Positions 39,301-50,305 of a stretch of 64,000 nt of DNA are shown here, in pieces. The position numbers were made by a program, and so were the translations under genes. Position 1 is the stretch's first letter, and the number at the start of each line of letters is the position of its first letter. Origin of the DNA: Macrotrachela quadricornifera (Eukaryota > Rotifera > Eurotatoria > Philodinida > Philodinidae); NCBI GenBank assembly GCA_022393335.1, contig JAJEKB010001328.1:1-64000 (forward strand), read 5' to 3'. The notes under the pieces were generated by a model. That model saw only the letters and a list, made by a program, of their open reading frames with translations. It was not told the DNA's origin and ran no database searches.

Positions 39301-40541
39301 AATTAAAAAAAAATCCATTTTTAGTTCCTTATAAACCGATTATAAAATAGAATTTCAGCATATGATGGACAATGCATCAAATTGGATACATCATTTGTTT
39401 ACTTAGAAATTTTTTATTCTTAGAGTAATTTATGCAAATAATCTCTTCTATGTTTTATCAATTCGAAAATATATTAGTCAGATAGATCATACTATCATCA
39501 GATTAAAAAATTAACTTCAACAAGTATTAAGGAAAGATAAATTTGTGAATGTAACAAGTAGTATTAAATACGCAATATTCGATTTATGTTATAGTATACA
39601 AATGAGAATGAATTAATAATCAATCTTTAATTCACAGAAAATTATTACAATGGTTTGGAATATAAAAACACAGTGTAAGTCTGCTAAACTTTCATAAAAC
39701 ATTCATTTTTCTCTTATAAAAACATCAAATGTATATTTTTCGAGTGATTATATTCAATAAAGTATTTCTTATTATTACCTAAATATTGAAGTTGAGGAAG
39801 ATAATGAAGTAATACATAAAGTGTAGTTAGATTGAGAATATTTACAGAAAGATAAACAAGACACCGATGTGGAATATAATTCTGAATTATTGTATGTTCG
39901 TAGGTCAGTTGAAAACCATTTTCACATGATGGAGTTCGTAGTTGATAACTAACAAGATCAATTGAATATTTAAATAACCAATCGAAGAAAGCGTTTGAAT
40001 AATGAGTTTGATCCGAACAAGCATTCCAAGTAAATCTACGTAATGATGATCCACTAGCTGCACCATATAAGAGTGCATCTCGGCATTCTTCACTGATAGA
40101 TATCGCTTGAAAAACACTGAAACAAGTCAATTGAGGAAATATCGGTTCTATATGCTTGGGATATGCCATTAACACACGAAACATATCGTTTGATTCATTT
40201 TCACATGATTTTCCTTCTCTTAATAAATGATCTGTGACGATTAATTTTGCTACTTCCTTTCCGAATAAATCTATTTGAGAAGATCGATAACGATTACCTA
40301 ATTTGAGAACAGTAAGACCAAGACGCCATTCAATCATCGTCGGTACTTGACGACATAAGAACCGACAAGCTGAAAATGAACAATAACATAAGTCTACTTC
40401 TTTGTACAGTCCATGAAATTCTACCAATAATGAATTAATACGGCTATTAAGATTTGAGAAACTGTAAATGACATCACCAGATGATAAATTATCCCAAACA
40501 CAAAGAATAATTTCGTTTGACATATATTCAAAACGCGTCAT
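36355..40541 (-). CDS. F-box protein of diverged rotifer type
   Basis: Exons on the minus strand are 40541-39779, 39295-39205, 39147-38588, 38527-38396 and 36851-36355, in all 2,043 bases, 680 residues, with all phases fitting. The N-terminus (EYMSNEIILCVWDNLSSGDV, then YSFSNLNSRIN) is an F-box, the Skp1-binding module of SCF ubiquitin ligases. The rest is Leu/Cys-rich and probably a leucine-rich-repeat-like solenoid serving as the substrate receptor. The first three introns are 57-483 bases. The last intron is 1,544 bases because it holds a palindromic element and a mariner relic. The alternative reading is two truncated genes split by the insertions, but the splice phase across 38396/36851 (Glu-Arg-Leu-Ile) is intact, so one working gene is more likely. 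Confidence 0.8.
36938..37390. mobile_element. Palindromic element in the F-box gene intron
   Basis: Left arm (from AAATCATCATTTTCACTGA, about 36938) and right arm (ending about 37390) are inverse copies. Matching blocks include AACTAACGAATTT, AGAGATTCTTCAATCTTAAC, the stretch around TAGTGTTGTTCGAGTCGATT, and the centre TTTATAATAATAGAGTTAAA near 37175-37215. The left arm has a short extra segment near 37015-37070. Foldback-type, no ORF. Confidence 0.75.
37511..38376. mobile_element. Rearranged mariner relic in the F-box gene intron
   Basis: Bases about 37890-38376 align by eye with the last 40 percent of the intact mariner at 53147-54456, including the peptide FYIENCLK, the block near YPPYSSD, the end around AACATTTGATAAAATAAAAC, and a degraded 3' terminal repeat (GAACTTTTGATCAGACCTAAG). 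Several stops and frameshifts are present. About 37511-37640 is an inverted copy of the same 3' end without the terminal repeat. The 5' two thirds of the element are missing. Confidence 0.8.
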
Positions 40542-41053
40542 AATGGATAATGATTAAACTATGACCTTCAATACCATTGCACGATAATATATATATATAT
40601 ATAACCTTTGACTAGACGAATAAGTCGACTAATGCATGGAGAAAACTTTATTTTTCTGTTCGATCGATGGATATAATACAGACTAATGTCAATGAGCCAT
40701 GACTGTACATGAAATAAAAGTGTATTGTTATCGTCGAATGATCCTATGAAAAAAATATGTCATATTCTACCACATAAAAGCATAATAGAATGAATGAAAT
40801 TCTAACCCATGAAAAAAACAACAAAGTTAGGGCAAATCGAGTGTAAGTTTCGACTGTGCACATCATGCAGGTCCGAGAATATTTTTACCTGAAATTCTTG
40901 TTGAAAATTTGATTTTTTTAAAAAACTTTTGTATTTTTTCTATACAATACAAAAAAAAGATACGAAAAAAATTCTCAAATTAAAATCAACGTTCGGTGAA
41001 GACAGTTCATTAGATTGAATCATTTACAGTAAGATTTTTCGTACCCTGCCCTG
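40542..41053. other. Spacer between F-box gene and small uncertain gene
   Basis: Holds a (TA)n run near 40586-40606. Likely the F-box gene promoter region; nothing else supported. Confidence 0.35.
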
Positions 41054-41443
41054 TTAATAAAAAGGTACAAAAGAAAGAGCGTCAATACGTTGATATTCGT
41101 TGTTTTTATTTTTAACAGCTACATATCCAAATGAACGCCACCATGGCGGTAATAATTTTCTTGAATCATTATTTTCAACACGAAAATTTTAATCTTTTTT
41201 TAATAAAAAGCGATTTAATTGCTTCTGAGTATACGAATTTGAAGATGATGATGAGTCATTGAGAAAACTAATGAAAGATGTAGTCAATGCACTATAACGA
41301 TTAACAGTAGACAACACATGAATTTCTTCATCACAATCAGTGTCAAATGCTGTTGAACACATAAGTTTATTTGTTTTTATATCTTCTATACTCGTATAAG
41401 GATATATTAATAAAGAGAGATAGTGCACACCAGATGGTACCAT
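41054..41443 (-). CDS. Small uncertain gene, spliced or interrupted by an in-frame stop
   Basis: From the Met at 41443 the frame runs 84 codons to a TAA at 41189-41191, then continues in the same frame with 44 further open codons to a TAA at 41054-41056. The second part (RKLLPPWWRSFGYVAVKNKN) has clear coding character. Either the internal stop marks a pseudogene, or a 75-base intron (41234 GT to 41160 AG on the minus strand) removes it and gives exons 41443-41235 and 41159-41054, 315 bases and 104 residues. The codon before the Met is preceded by an in-frame TAG. The family is not recognised, and an upstream exon cannot be excluded. Confidence 0.4.
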
Positions 41444-41798
41444 CCTCTATAATATATTTTCGTTTTCTGGAGATAAGTCTCAAAATTTGATGTTCGAAGT
41501 GGCACGGTATCAAGATCTCATGTGCCCTGTCCTGTGGATACCTCTGTTTCGTACGCCTTTACTTTAGCATCTCAAAGTCATTTAATAATTAAAGAAAACA
41601 TTTTCTTTTAGATTTCTAAAAAATATTCAGAACAAGTAATTGTCTATAACATATATGCACATTAGATATGACGCTTTGAAGAAAGAAAAAAGAGTACATA
41701 TGTCTGTTTATTTTCATTTAACATTGATTTTTTTTTAATTGAAATATTTTTCACTTATTTAAATAATAAGAAATTCTTTTAAGTTAAGTTTTATTTAT
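41444..41798. other. Spacer
   Basis: 355 bases between the small uncertain gene and the 3' end of the chitinase-like gene. Nothing recognised. Confidence 0.35.
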
Positions 41799-44700
41799 TT
41801 ATAAAAGAAGACAATCTGTTTTTGTAAGTGTACGACATGTATGAATTTGTTCAAGTTCACAACGACATGTTAACATACTAAATACATAATTTCTTGGACA
41901 CATAAAATCATAACGTAATAATGTTCCACTTAATGATTGTTCATTAGTTGTACAAAAATAAAATTTTGTACAATCATACATATCTCGATAAAGACCACAT
42001 CGACGATTAGCACAATTAAATGTTGATGTTGTACCATCTGATATGCCTAATAATTGTCCTAAACTATTTAATGTATTTATTGCTAATTGTGGAATATATG
42101 GAGCCATTGTTGTTGTTGTTGTTGTTGTCGTTGTTGTTGTTATAACAGGATGTGTAATACAAAATGTATCACCACTTGTTTGACATGAACGACCTGATGG
42201 CCAATCACATGTACAACCATCCATTGAAAATTCAAGACCAGGTGGACAAAAAAATATATGATAACGTAATGAAGCTAAATCATCACCTTCACAAAAATAA
42301 AATATTGAACAATTTTTTCGATCACGATGAATTCCATTTCGACCAGTTCGAGGATGACCACATATATATTCAGCATTATAAGTTTGATGTGCTACTGGTG
42401 GTGGTGGTGTAACATTATTTATAGATGAATAACTTGTTGTACCTGTTAAAGCATTAAGAGCATTTAATAATTTTTGTAAATTTCCAGGTAACATTGAAGA
42501 TGATGGAGATAATTGAGATTGAACATTAACAAAATGAACAGGTGGAGCAGCAACAACTGAAGGTGTTATTGGTAAAAATTGTTGAATAGCAATTGTTGGA
42601 AGATTAGTAATTGGTAAAGGAAGATTTAAAGTAGCAAAAACTTGTCGAGTAATTGGAAATGGTTCTGTATTACAAAAAAATCCTGAAAATTCTAAAGAGA
42701 AAAAAAAACAAATGTAAATAATACACTATATTTAATATTAAATCATTTACCATCATTATCAATACTCCATATAAATACACCAGCTAATTCTTCTGCTTTG
42801 GCATATTGAGCCTTTTTTTTTTGTAATAAAAATATATATTTAATTAAATAAAAATTTAATCATTTAAAATCTTACTTTTAATATTGCTGAATCAACATCT
42901 TCATAAGTAATCCATTGATCACCACTAGTCATATACCAAGCTTTTTCAGATTCTAACCATACTTTTTGCCAATTTTTAGCTTTTCCTTTTTCACATATCT
43001 AATAATAATGGATTAAATTTTAATTAATAAAATAAAGGAAGGTTATTTTAACCTCATAATACGAAAGAAAACCTCTAGTTTTTGTATAACGTCCAGGATA
43101 ACCTGCACCATTTACTAGAAAAAAAAACAACAAACATCCAAAATTAAATAAAATAATGAAACATACCCGGTGCATGAAGACCTTTTTGTCCACTAGCTAA
43201 TGTAAATGATCGACCATAAGCTGGAATACCAATAAGAAGTTTTTCTCTTGGTACACCAAGACTTAACCATAGTTTAACAAGTCCATCCTATTCTCATTAT
43301 ATAATTTAATTGATAAACAAAAAAACAAATCTATTTATTTACCACATTACGAAGTGATTCTCCTTCAACTTGATATGATTGATGAAGCAATGGAGCAAAT
43401 ACACCTGTTCTTTCATCCCATGGACCTAAACAAAAACAAAATCAATTTATAATTAATCATCATTCAATTTTGTATATTTACCATAGAAATCAAATGTCAT
43501 AAGATTAAAATAATTTACTAAGCTTAAAAAAAAAAGGAAACAAAAATAAATTCATTAAAAAGAATAAAAATTACTTTTCAATTTTTTGTACTTCATATAC
43601 TTTAAGAAGATGATCAACAAATGGTGCTACTGTTAATGTAACTATTGAACGTGACATTAATCGTTTTTGTTTTGAAATTTCCTAAAACAAAAAATCTATC
43701 TCTTTAAAATTTTTTTATTAAATTTCAATAAACTTCAAGTAATGTTGTTAATGCTAATCTATCTTCTGGAACTTCTTCATCAGGATATTCAAAAGCTATA
43801 TCAACACCATCAAAACCATATGATGCCATATACCTATTAATAATGGTGTTTTTTTTATTATTAAAAAGTTAAAAAAATACCAAATAAGACTTCGAACTAA
43901 TTGTGCAGCTGTTTTAGATTTTTTAAGATATCGAGTATATTGAGCACTTTTTCCACCTAATCGAATAGATATTTTTAAATCTGAATTTGTTTTTTTTAAT
44001 AAAGCAAGTTCTCGATAATGTTCTAAAAAAAAAATAAAAGAATTTTTTTTAAATAGAAATAAATATTAATATGTTATGTACCAATATCTTCTTTTTGTAT
44101 AGGAATTATTTCTGGTTTACTATCATCAACAGTTGCATATGCATAAATAATATGTGAACACATAAATGGATCAATAAATTCAATTTCAAATTTTGCATCA
44201 CCTGATCGATATCGAGACCAATTTGTAATATAACATACACGATGAATTTTTGTATTACTATTATTATTATTATTATTTTCTTTATTTGATGTTAAATCAG
44301 TTATAGATTGATCATCATCTTTCTCAATTGAATGATTAATATCAAAATTTTTTTGTTTTAAAAGTTTTATTGTTGATGAACGTATTGGATGTGATATTTT
44401 TTGTTTTATAATAGAATTATTTCGTTTTTGTTGTTTAAGATAACGAGGATGAATTGTAGTTAAACGAGGTTTTTTAATTATTGTTTGTTTTATACAAGAA
44501 GGATCTGTTAAAGTATTTTTAACACATTTTTGTTTTGTTTCATCAAAAATTTGTCCAGTTGTACAACGTTTTATAACATATAAATAACTAAAACCACTGG
44601 AAAAAACAGCACATGGAAAATATGTTTGACAATCACGAAGATCTCGACAATAAGGTTGTTTTAAATCTAAATAAAATTTTTACTTTACTCTTAACCTTCT

Positions 44701-44838
44701 TATCCCTAATCATCCGACTTAATCATTATATACTTAAAACATACTTATCTGATTTGCATGAACGTTATTTATTTGACCTATACTATTAATAAGTAAGATG
44801 AATATAAAATGATACATCAATGAATAATATTGACGCAT
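41799..44838 (-). CDS. GH18 chitinase-like protein with three chitin-binding modules, altered catalytic motif
   Basis: Twelve exons on the minus strand (44838-44745, 44666-44082, 44022-43881, 43833-43734, 43681-43575, 43522-43482, 43425-43343, 43287-43167, 43114-43053, 42998-42876, 42811-42751, 42691-41799) sum to 2,412 bases, 803 residues. Order: signal peptide, one peritrophin-type (CBM14-like) Cys module, a basic Lys/Asn linker, a GH18 barrel, a Pro/Val linker, a CBM14-like module, a Thr-rich run, and a last CBM14-like module. The GH18 signature reads DGVDIAFE at residues 282-289: the proton-donor Glu289 is kept, but the Asp two residues before it is Ala287 and the usual Trp is Phe. The second barrel motif (MTFDFYG) is preserved. 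Loss of that Asp usually cripples hydrolysis, so a chitin-binding lectin role is likely. The start at 44838 was chosen because it gives a clean signal peptide; an upstream in-frame Met at 44940 is possible. Confidence 0.88.
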
Positions 44839-45657
44839 ATTTGAATTTTTTTTCCTTCTTTTTCTTATTTCAAATCTTCGTAGTAAATAAGAGAATATAC
44901 AAATGACTATAAATAATGATGAATAGTAGACACGATACAATGTAACTAAGTATCTTTATAGTTGTATGATTGTTGAAAGAAACAAAAAAAAGAATTGTTC
45001 ATTAATCAAACAAATACATCCTCCGCATAAGACTATAAAGCGCGATCCGCTTGTCAACAACTTAAACTATGCATACACAGTTAGTACATAGAATTAAACA
45101 TCAAATGTCATATACTTACACAAACATATATAGAATGTATTAAAAGAACAAGTTGAACAAAACCTTATTATTCAACTGAACGATAGCTAACTATCTTTGA
45201 TAAAATAAATATTCATTGATATAAGATAAAAAAGAAATCTAATCCTAATCGAAACAATGAGAAATATGAGAAAGTAATAAATGTATCATTTCTATTTGAA
45301 TAATAGTGATGACCTTGTTTGTATATATGCTATTTATAATTGAACATTCATCTAGTAAATGTTCATCAAAGATGAAAACATTCTTAAATGTTTTGTATGT
45401 ATTGCGAAACAAAGATAAGTATAATATCTTTTTGCGTATTCTTTTGATCCTAGTTATCATTTTCAAATACAATCCGCCAACACATTCAATGATGTAATCA
45501 TAAGGTAGTTATAAAAAAAAAAATCGAAAGGACAAAGAGAGAAAATGAGAGAAATAGTATATCATCTTGCTTGGTCATAAAAAGTATCTGTATCCATATA
45601 TATACATATTCTAGTATAAATATATATGTATTTGTTCGAACTTAATATAACTAAAAA
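44839..45657. promoter_or_regulatory. Shared upstream region of the divergent chitinase pair
   Basis: 819 bases separate the two start codons of the oppositely transcribed GH18 genes. Short open frames here are AT-rich chance frames. It must hold both promoters, but no TATA or other element can be fixed with confidence. Confidence 0.4.
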
Positions 45658-47968
45658 ATGATTATTCGGTACTCAAGATTCGTTTTATTCATATGGTATT
45701 TTTATTTATTAAATAATTTTTTAATTGCTCAACAACTTTCAAGTAAAAAAAAACACGTTTTTATATAGATTTTTCAAATTTTTTTTTTTTTTAATAATTT
45801 TAATAGAATCTCCTCAATTATGTGTTTATCATAATGATCCATCACAGTATTATCCATGTATACTTAATTATATTGGTCTTAATAGTTGGTCTTTATATCG
45901 ATGTTCCGATGGTTTAATATTTGATGAAATATCACAACAATGTGTAATGAAAATTCCTATAAGTGATACTTTTGATCAACTTGTTTCTTCATCATCAATA
46001 GAAAAAACACAATTTCAAAAAATTGCTAATTTTATTATACCAAAATTAAATTTAAATAAACAACAAACAAATATTTTACAACCATTTTTAATGAAAAAAC
46101 TTTTCAATGAAGTAAGAATTTAATCGAATAGATAGAAAATTATTTATTTCTATAGTATGGTGGACATACGGGAGGTATTTTATGGTCAAATGGTTATCCT
46201 CTTATGAAATTAGATGATAATCCAATTGTTGAACAAAAATCATCAATTAATTCAAAATTAAATTATTTTTCTGCTCAACATCCTTATCCTCTACCTGTTA
46301 GTGAAGGTAAATATAATTTATTATTAAATAAAAAATTATTCTTTTGTTAATTAAAGATGAATTAAAATATAAAAAAATTTGTTATTTTACAAATTGGTCT
46401 CAATATCGAACTGGTCCAGCTAAATTTGAACCTGAACATATTGATCCATTTCTTTGTACACATATTATTTATGCTTTTGCTTATATTAATAATCAAACAT
46501 TTTTAATTAAAAAAGTAGAAGAAAATGATGATGGTTTGTAGATAATATATATTTCTTATAAGAAAATATCTTTATTGTTTTGTTTTTTATATGTCAAATT
46601 AGATCTCTATCGACGTATAAATGCACTTAAAAAACGTAATCCAAAATTAAAAACATTATTAGGAGTTGGTGGATGGAATATGAAATCATATGAATTTTCA
46701 ATTATGGTACATAATTATGAAAAACGACGAAATTTTATTTTTGATACAATTAAGTAAATTATTAATAAAAATAAATAAATAAATTATTACTTTTTTTTTT
46801 CTTTCTATAGTTTTCTTCATAAAAATAATTTTGATGGTCTTGAAGTAGATTGGGAATATCCAAGTATGCGTGGTGGACAATCAGATGATAAATATTATTT
46901 AACATTATTTTTTCAAGTAAGCGATTTTTTTTCTCTTGAAAAATAATGGTATATATTTGTATACTGTATCATAGGAATTTAAAGAAGCTGCAATGGCACA
47001 ATCGATTGTAACAGGACAATCACGATTATTAATAGCAGCTGCAGTAGCTGCTAATCAAGATATTGCTTCAAATGGTTATGAAATAGATAAAATTGCAAAG
47101 TAAAATGAAATTTCATTAATTTTATCTTTCTTCTTTTTTTTTTAGAATTTTAGATTTTATTAATATTATGACCTAGTGAGTTTCAGAGATTCTTGATATA
47201 TGAAAAAAACGTTTTCTATGTGATTATTTTAGTGATTTTCATGGAGCATGGCAAAGTCATACAGGATTAAATGCTCCGTTATATAGACGTTTTGGTGAAA
47301 CTGATACAGATGGAATGTTAAATCAAGTATAATGATAAATTTATTTTATTCTTATTGTTTTTTTTTTTGTGTAATAATATTTTAAAGGATTTTGGTATAA
47401 CTATTTGGTTAAAAAATGGTGCACCTGCTCATAAACTTGTTCTTGGTATTCCATTATTTGCTCGAACGTTTTTATTAGCACGAGCAGATCAAAATGAACT
47501 TCATTCACCAACAGTTGGTAATGGTACTGAAGGACCATATACACGAAGTGCTGGTTTCTTATCATATTTTGAAGTAAATTTCTTATATAGAATTCATTCT
47601 TACATATACATTTATTTTTATTTTAATATATAAAGGTTTGTCTATTACAATTAGATCCTAAATGGAAAAAACGTACTGTATCAGATGGTTCAGAATCTGG
47701 TTATATGTTTAAAGATCGTGATTGGATTTCATATGATACAATTGAAAATATACAAAAACGAGCAGCATATGTTGTAGCTAATAATTTAGGTGGATTATTT
47801 GTTTGGTCACGTATGTATTTATTTTTTAAATGAAAAAAATTTATTAAATTCATTTTTCTTTTAGTTGATATGGATGATTTTAATGGTGCCTTTTGTAATA
47901 ATGGTACATATCCATATATTAAAAATTCTTTATCACTTTTACCAACAGATATGCCTTCATATATTTAA
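45658..47968 (+). CDS. GH18 chitinase with N-terminal chitin-binding module
   Basis: Twelve exons (45658-45742, 45807-46111, 46156-46306, 46357-46533, 46603-46753, 46811-46916, 46975-47099, 47146-47175, 47233-47326, 47388-47573, 47636-47810, 47865-47968) sum to 1,689 bases, 562 residues. A signal peptide is followed by a CBM14-like Cys module ([14 protein letters not shown], then [14 protein letters not shown]), a linker, and a GH18 barrel with [17 protein letters not shown], the catalytic signature DGLEVDWE (residues 298-305) and MTYDFHGAW. Asp303 and the acid Glu305 are present. The fourth position, usually Asp, is Glu301, a conservative change. It is therefore probably active on chitin. 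Exon 8 is a 30-base microexon; the split MTY codon across its donor supports the model. All introns are 44-69 bases. Confidence 0.92.
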
Positions 47969-49105
47969 ATTTTCTTATATATATTATTAAACCTTAGACA
48001 TACATAAAAAAAAAAGTATTTTATTGTTTGCCTTTATTTAATAAAATGTACTTTTGTATCTTATTATTATTATAATAAAAATTGTAATATGAATCCATTT
48101 TACATTAAAATATGATATTAACTATTTATTATGCTTGCTGAATCTCACACTGTTTCGAGATAAAACTATAATAAAATATTTACATATAAAAATGAGAAAA
48201 GACGGATAAGAGATATAATCAGGATATTTTTGCATTTTCATTCTGTATATAAATAAATCATTTAAAAATTTTGAAATTTTTCCATAATTTATTTAATGAC
48301 AATAATCAATATCAATTGAAAAATCAGATCATTCAATCTTAGTATTGATCACCAAAGATATCTTGAGGGTGAGGGCCACTATTTTATCGAATTCATTTAA
48401 AAAAAGAGTTTTATTTCAACTGCCACAAATTATCGTGGTTTTGTTTTCATTCTCTCTTATGCAACTCAGTCAAGAAGATTATAACATGTAATTTTGACTC
48501 TTCTCCTTTTAGTAAAATATTTTTTATTGAGAAGGAGAATATATCAAAAGAATCTAGATTGATGAATGTGATAGTTTGATTGACTATCTTAGAAGTTTCA
48601 ATCAATAGTAAATTCTAAGTTTTATAAATATTCAAAAGTTCTCCATAGAGTATTTTTTCGAAAATTCGAATCTTTTAAGAGAAAAGATTCTTAAGACGAA
48701 TACATGTCAGGATGACTATATAGTATACCGAGTTATTTCGTTATGCATCTCTACAAATATCCTATATGTTCATTTTACGAAAAAAAAGTATTTGAGTACT
48801 ATGGTTATTTGACAAAACATTGAAATACATGATATATCATTGAATTACTTTCTTATACGATCTGTAATGCATATTTTGTCATATTGAGTGTTAAAAGCGT
48901 TCTTGAATGACTTTATTTCTTAATTATTTTATAAGATGAAGTCGTTTAAAAATCAATAGTTTCTGCAAACTAATATAAAGGATCCACGAAAAATGCCTAT
49001 TATTTCGGTAAAATTTTGATATTGTTATATGATTTAAATAGAGTGACTTCAGTTCTATAGGTTAATATACAACTCGAATGCTTTTTTTCACACATATTTG
49101 TGCTT
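47969..49105. other. Gene-free spacer
   Basis: 3' flank of the chitinase gene, with AATAAA near 48040. Otherwise no supported feature. Confidence 0.4.
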
Positions 49106-49724
49106 ACAAGAGAATCTTCCCAGGTGCCAGAGCGTTTTTTATTCGGAATTTAGTGCATCTTAAAGGTTTCGGTGAATTATGTTGTTTATGGTTAAAAGAG
49201 TTCGGGTCCTTCCTGACGAGATATCGAGGTTTTAGGGAATTTTCCCTATGGGATCCTACTTTTTTAGCACAACCTTTTTTTCCGAATTTCTCAGATGAAA
49301 CTTTAACCACATAAAGACTTCAGCTAAAGTAGCTTGCAGAAAAAATTCAAAACTTTTCGACGAAGTCTCTTCGAGATATGAAGATTTCAAACAATACACG
49401 TTGTATATGCCCTCTATACAAAAAAGGTCTTACCTTGTCATCGTCATACCTCGGAGAGACTTCGTCGAAAAGTTATGAATTTTTTTCTACAATCTAGTTT
49501 AGCGGAAGTCTCTATGTGGGTAAGGCTTCACGTCAGAACTTTGAAAATAAGGTTGTGCTGGAAAATTCGGGTCCTATACGAGAAATTTACTAAAACCTCG
49601 ATATCTCGTCAGAAACATCCTATGGACTCGAACTTCTTTAGCCATAAACATAATTCAGTGAGAACTACAAGATGCACTAAATCCCGACTAAAAAGTGCTC
49701 TGGCATCTGGGAAGGTTCTCTTGT
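49106..49724. mobile_element. Palindromic (foldback) element, about 620 bases
   Basis: Left arm about 49106-49395 and right arm about 49440-49724 are inverse copies. Shared blocks include ACAAGAGAATCTTCCCAGGT at the ends (with a few mismatches on the right), TTTAGTGCATCTTAA, the GATATCGAGGTTTTAG region and CTTTTCGACGAAGTCTCT. The centre is about 45 unpaired bases. Open frames on both strands (49078-49314, 49475-49726) are the same inverted sequence and not genes. It is somewhat more GC-rich than the flanks. Target duplication is not clear. Confidence 0.8.
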
Positions 49725-50305
49725 GAGACAATCGAAGCAGAATATTGTCTGTAATAAAAGAAGTATATATTAATATGTACATAAATGCTAAAAGAAATCA
49801 AAAAGTTTTACAAGTCATTAAAACAAAATCAATTTTCAAAGAGGAGTCTTCTAAACTCTCTTTTGCTTGGCTTGTCTAAAGGAAATCTTTTATTATAGTG
49901 GGTGCGCTAATGTGTCGAAGACTTTAATGAATCATGCCGTTATTTCGAAATTTATTCGACGGCAGAATCTATCTCATATTTTGACACTATAGTAATTGCA
50001 CAGATAAGTGCGAAAAATAAGCCGGAAAGAATAACTATAAGATAAGACGCAAAGTCAGTTTTGATTATTCAAATGTTATCAACGAATTCTTTTTTTCATC
50101 TCTACTCTTACTAACAACACTTTCGAAAGAGAATAGGTGTAACTTGTCCTTGAGTGATAATAAAAAAGCATTTTGCATAGGAAAAAAAAATCTAGGCGAG
50201 GTGAGATATCGACTATATAAATAGATGATATAGACTCTCTTTGTCTAAACAACAATCAACTACACATTATTTCATATTGGTGATTAACGAACCATTCAAC
50301 GGATT
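49725..50305. other. Upstream region of the ADP-ribosyltransferase gene
   Basis: No coding frame. A TATATAAATAGATGATATAG stretch near 50214-50233 lies about 80 bases before the start and could serve as a TATA element. Confidence 0.35.

Noticed and set aside
41134..41152. CGCCACCATGGCGG palindrome resembling a Kozak context
   Set aside because: On the plus strand it opens no useful frame. On the minus strand it lies inside the coding LLPPWW segment, so the match is chance.
42164..42412. Plus-strand 82-codon His/Asn-rich frame
   Set aside because: Antisense of the chitin-binding modules of the chitinase-like gene.
49078..49726. Two open frames with similar antisense peptides
   Set aside because: They are the two arms of the palindromic element read in opposite directions.
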